A stretch of 10,621 nucleotides of DNA from the NCBI GenBank assembly GCA_964573255.1, contig CAZNJB010000065.1, positions 1 to 10,621 of the forward strand, in the 5' to 3' direction. This document shows positions 6,980 to 10,621 of the stretch, piece by piece. A model generated the notes under the pieces. That model worked only from the letters and a program-made list of their open reading frames with translations. It was not told where the DNA came from and searched no databases. The DNA is from CAYNUJ01 sp964573255 (lineage in GTDB: Bacteria > Bacteroidota > Ignavibacteria > Ignavibacteriales > Melioribacteraceae). Both the position numbers and the translations under genes were made by a program. Each line of letters begins with the position of its first letter. Positions within the stretch are counted from its first letter, which is position 1.

Positions 6980-7903
6980 TTACTCAAATTTTATCATATT
7001 TTCGTAAGGACTTACTCTTTTCTTTATTAATTCGATATATTCTTCCTTAATTTCAAAACCTATATAATTTCTATTACTTTTTAAAGCTGCAATAGCAGTT
7101 GTTCCACTTCCCATAAATGGGTCTAGAATAATATCGGTTGTAAAAGAATAAAGCTGAATTAATCTATATGGTAAATCAATTGGGAAAGGCGCAGGGTGAC
7201 CAACTCTTCTAGCAGATTCTGCATTAAAAGTCCATATGGATTTTGTCCATTCCATAAATTCTTCTTTCGAAATGGTATTTTGTTTTCTCTTTTTTTCTGT
7301 TTTTTTTCTATCCCGTTTGTAATCTCCTTTCGAAAAAACAAGTATATATTCATGTATATCTCTTAAAATTGGATTAGAAGCACTCATCCAACTACCCCAA
7401 GCGGTTGATGGACTTGCACTTGCAGCTTTATTCCAAATAATTTCTCCACGCATATTAAAACCTATGTCTATCATCATTTGGGAGATGTAATCCGATAATG
7501 GGATGTATGGTTTTCTCCCAAGATTTGCGACATTAATACAAGCTCGTCCACCATTTACAAGCACTCTGTAAGTTTCAGCAAATACTTTTCTTAACATTTC
7601 CAAATATTCTTTCAAAGAAAGATCCTCATCATACTCTTTTGACACATTATACGGTGGAGAAGTTATCATCAGATGCAATGAATTGTCAGGAATCATTGAC
7701 ATATTTTCTGCCGAACCAAGAATAGTAGTATTTAAAATATCTTTTGGAAAAATGTTGATTTCCTTACTAACAAATTCTTTATTTCTTAATTCCTTGTATA
7801 ATTTGGAATCATAAAATTTGCTGGAATCATGATTTATTCTGCCATTTGTCCCAAATGGACTTGTTTTTGTTCCTGTAATTTTTGTGTTTCTCACCGTTAT
7901 CAC
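6980..7903 (-). CDS. DNA amino-methyltransferase, beta class, probably cytosine-N4 (type II RM system)
   Basis: This 307-residue protein belongs to the N6/N4 DNA methylase family (PF01555). Motif order is beta class: catalytic TSPPYNV (81-87) comes first and SAM-binding DPFMGSGTT (261-269) last, followed by YIGFEIKEEY (280-289). The SPPY form and the conserved stretches SPSTAWGSWMSASNP (164-178) and GHPAPFP (235-241) are common among cytosine-N4 enzymes; adenine-N6 is not excluded. A Lys/Arg-rich insertion (192-208) lies in the variable, probably target-recognising part. The start codon is GTG at 7903, overlapping the endonuclease stop as GTGA, which indicates coupled translation. About 55 residues precede the methylase core and include SPFGTNGRINHDSSKF (15-30), which I believe recurs in related enzymes. 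It protects DNA from the nuclease encoded just upstream; the site is unknown. Confidence 0.93.
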   Translation of the reverse strand: MITVRNTKITGTKTSPFGTNGRINHDSSKFYDSKLYKELRNKEFVSKEINIFPKDILNTTILGSAENMSMIPDNSLHLMITSPPYNVSKEYDEDLSLKEYLEMLRKVFAETYRVLVNGGRACINVANLGRKPYIPLSDYISQMMIDIGFNMRGEIIWNKAASASPSTAWGSWMSASNPILRDIHEYILVFSKGDYKRDRKKTEKKRKQNTISKEEFMEWTKSIWTFNAESARRVGHPAPFPIDLPYRLIQLYSFTTDIILDPFMGSGTTAIAALKSNRNYIGFEIKEEYIELIKKRVSPYENMIKFE

Positions 7904-8754
7904 TCGTCTATTAAGGTTAGAAATCTTTCTGCTTTTGATAAATCATCTTTTTCTTTTGCTGAAATTGTAATAATTTGTCCTAATTTCTTCTTTGGTAACA
8001 TTGATGAAAAGAAATTCATATCAGATTGTACTAAATTTAAAATATACTGATAAAGTTCATTATAATCATCAAAAGTTTGAAAACCTTTATTCTCTGTTAC
8101 TTTTATATAATCTTTTGTTGGGTTGGGATATAATGAAATAAAACCTTGAATAATACCAGCTTTCTTCAAAAAATCTACTTTCTTTTTGTAACTTGCTGTA
8201 ATTGGGCTATTCCCAAGAATAATAATCGGTATTTTCCTTGATTTTCGTCCTGAAACTCTAATATTTATTGACTTTCCAATTGCTTTAAGCATAGAATCAG
8301 AACGAAGTATTGAGGGATTTCCTTTATGGGTTTTATAATCTCCAACAAATTCAATATTGTTGCGTGCAAATTTATAATTATTTACGATACTCATTTTTAT
8401 TTCAAAGAGTAGTTTTATGTTCTCTGCTCTTTGTTGTATTTCATTTGTTGTGCAAAATGCTAAATCTGCATCACTTTGAGTAGTTAATCCTAATTCAGGA
8501 CAAACAACACTATTAACAGCATAAAGACCTAATTTATCAGCAATTGGAACTAGAAAATCTTTACTCCATTTTTCTGTAAATTGTCCAATTAATGAATTCC
8601 TACTTTGTAAGGTTTGACCTTCAGCGCTTTTACCTTTTGGAACATAAGCAAAGTATCCATCAATTAGATTATAAAATAATTGTTCAGGTGAAGCAAAATT
8701 TCTTAGTGCTTCAGTAAAAAATCTTTTTTCTATAGAAATATTCCAAAATTCCAT
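7900..8754 (-). CDS. Type II restriction endonuclease, PD-(D/E)XK fold
   Basis: This 284-residue protein carries a clear PD-(D/E)XK core. SDADLAF (94-100) supplies the acidic metal ligands Asp95 and Asp97, and LLFEIKMS (115-122) supplies Glu118-x-Lys120. Glu61 in IGQFTEKWSKDF (56-67) is placed like the helix glutamate of such nucleases. GDYKTHKGNPSILRSDSMLKA (138-158 region) and PIIILGNSPITASY (176-189) look like conserved family blocks. No signal or membrane segment is seen, so it should act in the cytoplasm on unmethylated foreign DNA. The ATG at 8754 is preceded at 6 bases by AAGGA (8761-8765). The gene overlaps the methyltransferase gene by 4 bases. Base composition is visibly AT-rich: about 25% G+C at 7921-7980, against about 40% in part of the nitrilase gene, consistent with transfer. 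The recognition site cannot be told. Confidence 0.87.
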   Translation of the reverse strand: MEFWNISIEKRFFTEALRNFASPEQLFYNLIDGYFAYVPKGKSAEGQTLQSRNSLIGQFTEKWSKDFLVPIADKLGLYAVNSVVCPELGLTTQSDADLAFCTTNEIQQRAENIKLLFEIKMSIVNNYKFARNNIEFVGDYKTHKGNPSILRSDSMLKAIGKSINIRVSGRKSRKIPIIILGNSPITASYKKKVDFLKKAGIIQGFISLYPNPTKDYIKVTENKGFQTFDDYNELYQYILNLVQSDMNFFSSMLPKKKLGQIITISAKEKDDLSKAERFLTLIDE

Positions 8755-8760
8755 TCATTT

Positions 8761-8765
8761 TCCTT
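8761..8765 (-). promoter_or_regulatory. Shine-Dalgarno site of the endonuclease gene
   Basis: AAGGA on the minus strand, within AAAAAAGGA, is spaced 6 bases from the ATG at 8754. An out-of-frame ATG lies 4 bases upstream of the true start and overlaps the spacer. Confidence 0.6.
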
Positions 8766-8777
8766 TTTTCTAGACTA

Positions 8778-8807
8778 CAAATTTACAAATAAAATCTGTA
8801 TTCTAAA
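8778..8807 (-). promoter_or_regulatory. Possible Bacteroidetes-type promoter of the RM operon
   Basis: On the minus strand TAAATTTG (8778-8785) fits the TAnnTTTG -7 element exactly. TTTAG, 17 bases upstream (8803-8807), is an imperfect TTTG -33 element. The -7 element is 23 bases before the endonuclease ATG, a sensible leader that includes the ribosome site. Such short motifs arise often by chance in AT-rich DNA. Confidence 0.27.
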
Positions 8808-8963
8808 TTTCTTAGAGAAATTTCTTTAATATTATGTCCCACAATATCACAATAAACATAAGAAATTTAATTCAAGAATCTATTTATATATTTACGCTGA
8901 ACCAACTCTGCAGTTTCAGTTGCATCAATATCAAAATGGGGGAGGCAAATCCAAAGAAGCATT

Positions 8964-9251
8964 TTAGTGCGACATTACTTCATAAACCTTAGTACTGGTA
9001 ATCATCGGGCACCTCTGAGCTATCTTTATTGCTTCATCAATGTTTTCTGCATTAATTACTAAAAAACCGGTAATTGCATCTTTATCCATTGGTAGTTCTG
9101 AAACGCCGTTTGTTGTCACTTCTTTTCCATTACCGAGTCCAACCTGTTCAACAATTTTATCTTCTATCGATTTAAACCACTTCATCCATGATTCCATCAT
9201 CTCCGGAGTTGGTTTAGTGAAGCCTATCGCTATTAAAACAAATTTTTTCAT
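8964..9251 (-). CDS. YCII-domain (DGPF/YciI-like) small protein
   Basis: This 95-residue protein matches the YCII-related (PF03795) ferredoxin-like fold. A first strand, MKKFVLIAIG, is followed by a helix containing MMESWMKWFKSIEDKI (18-33). AITGFLVINAENIDEAIKIAQ (59-79) has the typical strand, then the AENxDEAxxxA pattern and helix, and it ends with VYEV. YCII proteins are small dimers of mostly unknown function, some with hydrolase or dehalogenase activity and some adjacent to sigma factors; no sigma factor is present here. The ATG at 9251 has AAGGA (9259-9263) 7 bases upstream. A 6-base inverted repeat (TAAATG/CATTTA, 9279-9294) lies about 27 bases upstream of the start and might be an operator. 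It appears to be a single-gene unit. Confidence 0.85.
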   Translation of the reverse strand: MKKFVLIAIGFTKPTPEMMESWMKWFKSIEDKIVEQVGLGNGKEVTTNGVSELPMDKDAITGFLVINAENIDEAIKIAQRCPMITSTKVYEVMSH

Positions 9252-9278
9252 AATATTATCCTTGAAAATTAAAATTTA

Positions 9279-9294
9279 TAAATGTTTGCATTTA
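9279..9294. repeat. Small inverted repeat upstream of the YCII gene
   Basis: TAAATG and CATTTA are perfect inverted 6-base arms around TTTG. The element lies about 27 bases upstream of the YCII start codon, where an operator or promoter overlap would be expected. It is short and AT-rich, so chance is a fair explanation. Confidence 0.25.
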
Positions 9295-9460
9295 AGACTA
9301 CCATTTTTTTTCGCCAAAAGAAAATATCCGCTTATCCTCTCCTCTTTCAATTGTCAGGAAACATAAACTCTTGATTCTGCAATGCTTAGCAATCAAAATC
9401 TTCAAATCTAATTTTTTTCAAAAATATCTCATATAAGGAAGGGCGTTGACAACTTGGCAC

Positions 9461-9478
9461 AAACCAAAAGTTTGGTTT
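9461..9478 (-). terminator. Hairpin 3' of the DUF6090-like gene
   Basis: AAACCAAA and TTTGGTTT are perfect 8-base inverted arms separated by two bases, forming at least a 7-bp stem with a 4-base loop. It begins 33 bases after the stop of the gene at 9512-9979. GTGCCAAG, not a U-tract, follows on the transcribed strand, so an intrinsic terminator is doubtful; a 3'-end structure is possible. Confidence 0.35.
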
Positions 9479-9511
9479 CATCTTATGTTAATCTCATTAA
9501 CTGCAATTCGT

Positions 9512-9979
9512 TTATGCTGTGTTACCTGCTGACTTAATTCTTCGTTTTTTAATTCTTTCCAATACGATATCCTTAAATTTATTATACTCTTTCTGGAAGA
9601 TATACAATTGATTTAATGCTTGAATTTTGTCTATCTCGAAAATTGTAATAATTCCGGTTTGTATCCCTGTATTATAAGCGCTTTCAATTAGAGTCGGTGT
9701 TTGAACTCCTTTAAAATAAGCAGGAGGTTTATCTAATTTATTCTTTGAAAATTTCCTTAAATAAACTGATGAACTGTCTCTTAATATTTTATGATATTCA
9801 ATCACCGCATCAAGTTTGCTTTTATTTATGCTCATCTCCTTCTTGATATTCTCGTTTAATACCCTGCTCTTACTTATATTTTTCTGCTGTTCTCCCCAAT
9901 TCGAAATGACAAACCCAAAATAAACACCAATCATTACCTGGATTATTTGCATTATCAACTCAAATAATTTTTTCTTCAT
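9512..9979 (-). CDS. DUF6090-like membrane-anchored protein
   Basis: This 155-residue protein starts with a short basic end (MKKK) and one hydrophobic segment at about 9-27 (IMQIIQVMIGVYFGFVISN). The sequence NWGEQQKN follows, and then a charged, probably coiled-coil helix to about residue 70. The N-terminal pattern of a helix ending in Asn-Trp plus charged residues, and the later ESAYNTGIQTGIIT (99-112), resemble DUF6090 proteins of Bacteroidota and relatives, which have no known function. It is probably a single-pass inner-membrane protein with the C-terminal part outside the cytoplasm. The ATG at 9979 has AAGGG (9984-9988) 4 bases upstream. The C-terminus is short and basic (ERIKKRRIKSAG). 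No gene adjoins it closely, so context says little. I am sure of the membrane anchor and moderately sure of the family. Confidence 0.72.
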   Translation of the reverse strand: MKKKLFELIMQIIQVMIGVYFGFVISNWGEQQKNISKSRVLNENIKKEMSINKSKLDAVIEYHKILRDSSSVYLRKFSKNKLDKPPAYFKGVQTPTLIESAYNTGIQTGIITIFEIDKIQALNQLYIFQKEYNKFKDIVLERIKKRRIKSAGNTA

Positions 9980-10482
9980 AATTCCCTTCTGCTTTATTAT
10001 CTGTTTGGCGGTGACATCTTAACAAATGTATTGTGTTGAGTGGGTCAATTTGTTCAATCCTCGTTTATTTCTTTTCCAAATTACCGGATATGTAAAAAAA
10101 AAGCAAGGGATCTACAAAGATCTTTCAAAAAACAAATTTATATCGCAAACAAAAATCACTTCTGTTATTTTACTGCAAGATAGAAATTTTCGTTCTGTTT
10201 CATTTAAGATCCTATTTAGAAGGAGTAAATTTTTGAAAAAGTTTATCCCATATACACGTTCAATCTGATATTTTATACTTAACTATCTTAATCGGCACAT
10301 AATCGTGCGGTTGCCGGATTTCAACTTCTTCCCCCTTTAGTAAGGAATAATTTGATATGTTTTGAAAAAAATGTTGTGAAATTTGTGTGTTGTATTTAAT
10401 AATATCTACTTATAGATAAAATTTTTCATCATCAATCTACAGGCCATTAGTTGAGAACTGAATTTTAATAATAAGAAATTCT
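9980..10482. other. Intergenic region, about 500 bases, no gene seen
   Basis: This is the longest gap of the window. The plus-strand frame at 10026-10268 has no recognisable protein character and no ribosome site at its start. An imperfect hairpin, AATCGGCA against TGCCGGATT with one bulged G and a 14-base loop (10290-10320), is the clearest structure. It lies about 160 bases after the stop of the partial gene beyond. TACATTTG on the minus strand (10023-10030) fits a TAnnTTTG -7 element for the DUF6090-like gene but has no good -33 partner. No RNA gene was recognised. Confidence 0.45.
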
Positions 10483-10621
10483 TTATTCCCCCCTCTTGTT
10501 CAAAATTGTAATTATCAACCTTATTACCGATTCTTTCTCTTCCGGACGACTAACTGCAATAAAAAGCGTTAAGGAAGCCAAAGCGTCGTTGCTAATAATG
10601 GGGTCTCCTGTAACTTTTAAC
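10483..10621 (-). CDS. Unidentified protein, C-terminal 45 residues only (cut by window edge)
   Basis: A minus-strand frame enters from the right edge and runs 45 codons to a TAA at 10483-10485. The residues include LKVTGDPIISNDALA at the start, a hydrophobic-helical middle (SLTLFIAVS), and REEK-like charged residues leading to VIRLIITILNKRGE at the end. Alternation of hydrophobic and charged residues and normal codon use make it look like a true C-terminal end, but it is too short to assign to a family. It points the same way as all other genes in the window. Confidence 0.5.
   Translation of the reverse strand, partial: LKVTGDPIISNDALASLTLFIAVSRPEEKESVIRLIITILNKRGE

Noticed and set aside
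9445..9475. TTGACA at 9445-9450 as a plus-strand -35 element
   Set aside because: No matching -10 hexamer lies 16-18 bases downstream, and no plus-strand gene follows.
1202..10125. Shared 13-mer AAAAGCAAGGGAT near 1203 and 10102, each leading into a small stem
   Set aside because: In 10.6 kb of AT-rich DNA several such 13-base matches are expected by chance, and similarity does not clearly extend beyond it.
10026..10268. Plus-strand open frame of 80 codons in the long intergenic gap
   Set aside because: It has no ribosome site at its start, no recognisable motif, low-complexity Lys/Phe/Ser composition, and runs against the direction of every supported gene. An AGAAGGAG before an internal TTG near its end would encode only about 11 residues.

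Overview
The window is one end of a low-GC bacterial contig. Every gene I can support lies on the minus strand, so the natural reading order runs from high to low coordinates. AT-rich codons, a DUF6090-like membrane protein and the general gene content point to the Bacteroidota/Ignavibacteriota/Chlorobiota group. Shine-Dalgarno motifs stand clearly before several genes (AAGGA at 8761 and 9259, AAAGGA at 2477, GAGG at 3759). This fits Ignavibacteria or Chlorobia better than classical Bacteroidia, which largely ignore such motifs. The taxonomic placement is inference.

Bases 1-80 are not biological. They read as a poly-T run, the Illumina P7 primer, an 8-base Nextera i7 index and the Tn5 mosaic end, with a few errors. 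Genomic sequence begins at about base 81.

In transcription order the layout is: (a) 10483-10621, the C-terminus of an unidentified protein cut by the window edge, then a 500-base gap; (b) 9512-9979, a small membrane-anchored DUF6090-like protein; (c) 8964-9251, a YCII-domain protein; (d) 6980-8754, a type II restriction-modification pair in which a PD-(D/E)XK endonuclease gene overlaps its beta-class amino-methyltransferase gene by GTGA; (e) 5895-6671, a class I SAM methyltransferase-like protein with a hydrophobic hairpin; (f) 3954-5665, a second restriction-modification pair, with a putative PD-(D/E)XK endonuclease upstream of a D12-class adenine-N6 methyltransferase; (g) 2788-3753, an extended short-chain dehydrogenase of the 3-beta-HSD/epimerase type; (h) 1441-2471, two overlapping DUF1801-fold genes, one of them YdeI-like; (i) 151-1077, a nitrilase with an intact Glu-Lys-Cys triad.

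The central 5 kb (3954-8754) is a small defence-type accessory block. Both systems place the nuclease before the methylase, and no controller-protein gene is visible. The flanking genes are ordinary stand-alone metabolic or accessory genes. The most novel element is the 211-residue product of 5030-5665, which I assign as a nuclease only from its place beside a methylase and a D-x8-D-H-K motif. I saw no tRNA, rRNA, CRISPR array, insertion sequence or integrase.
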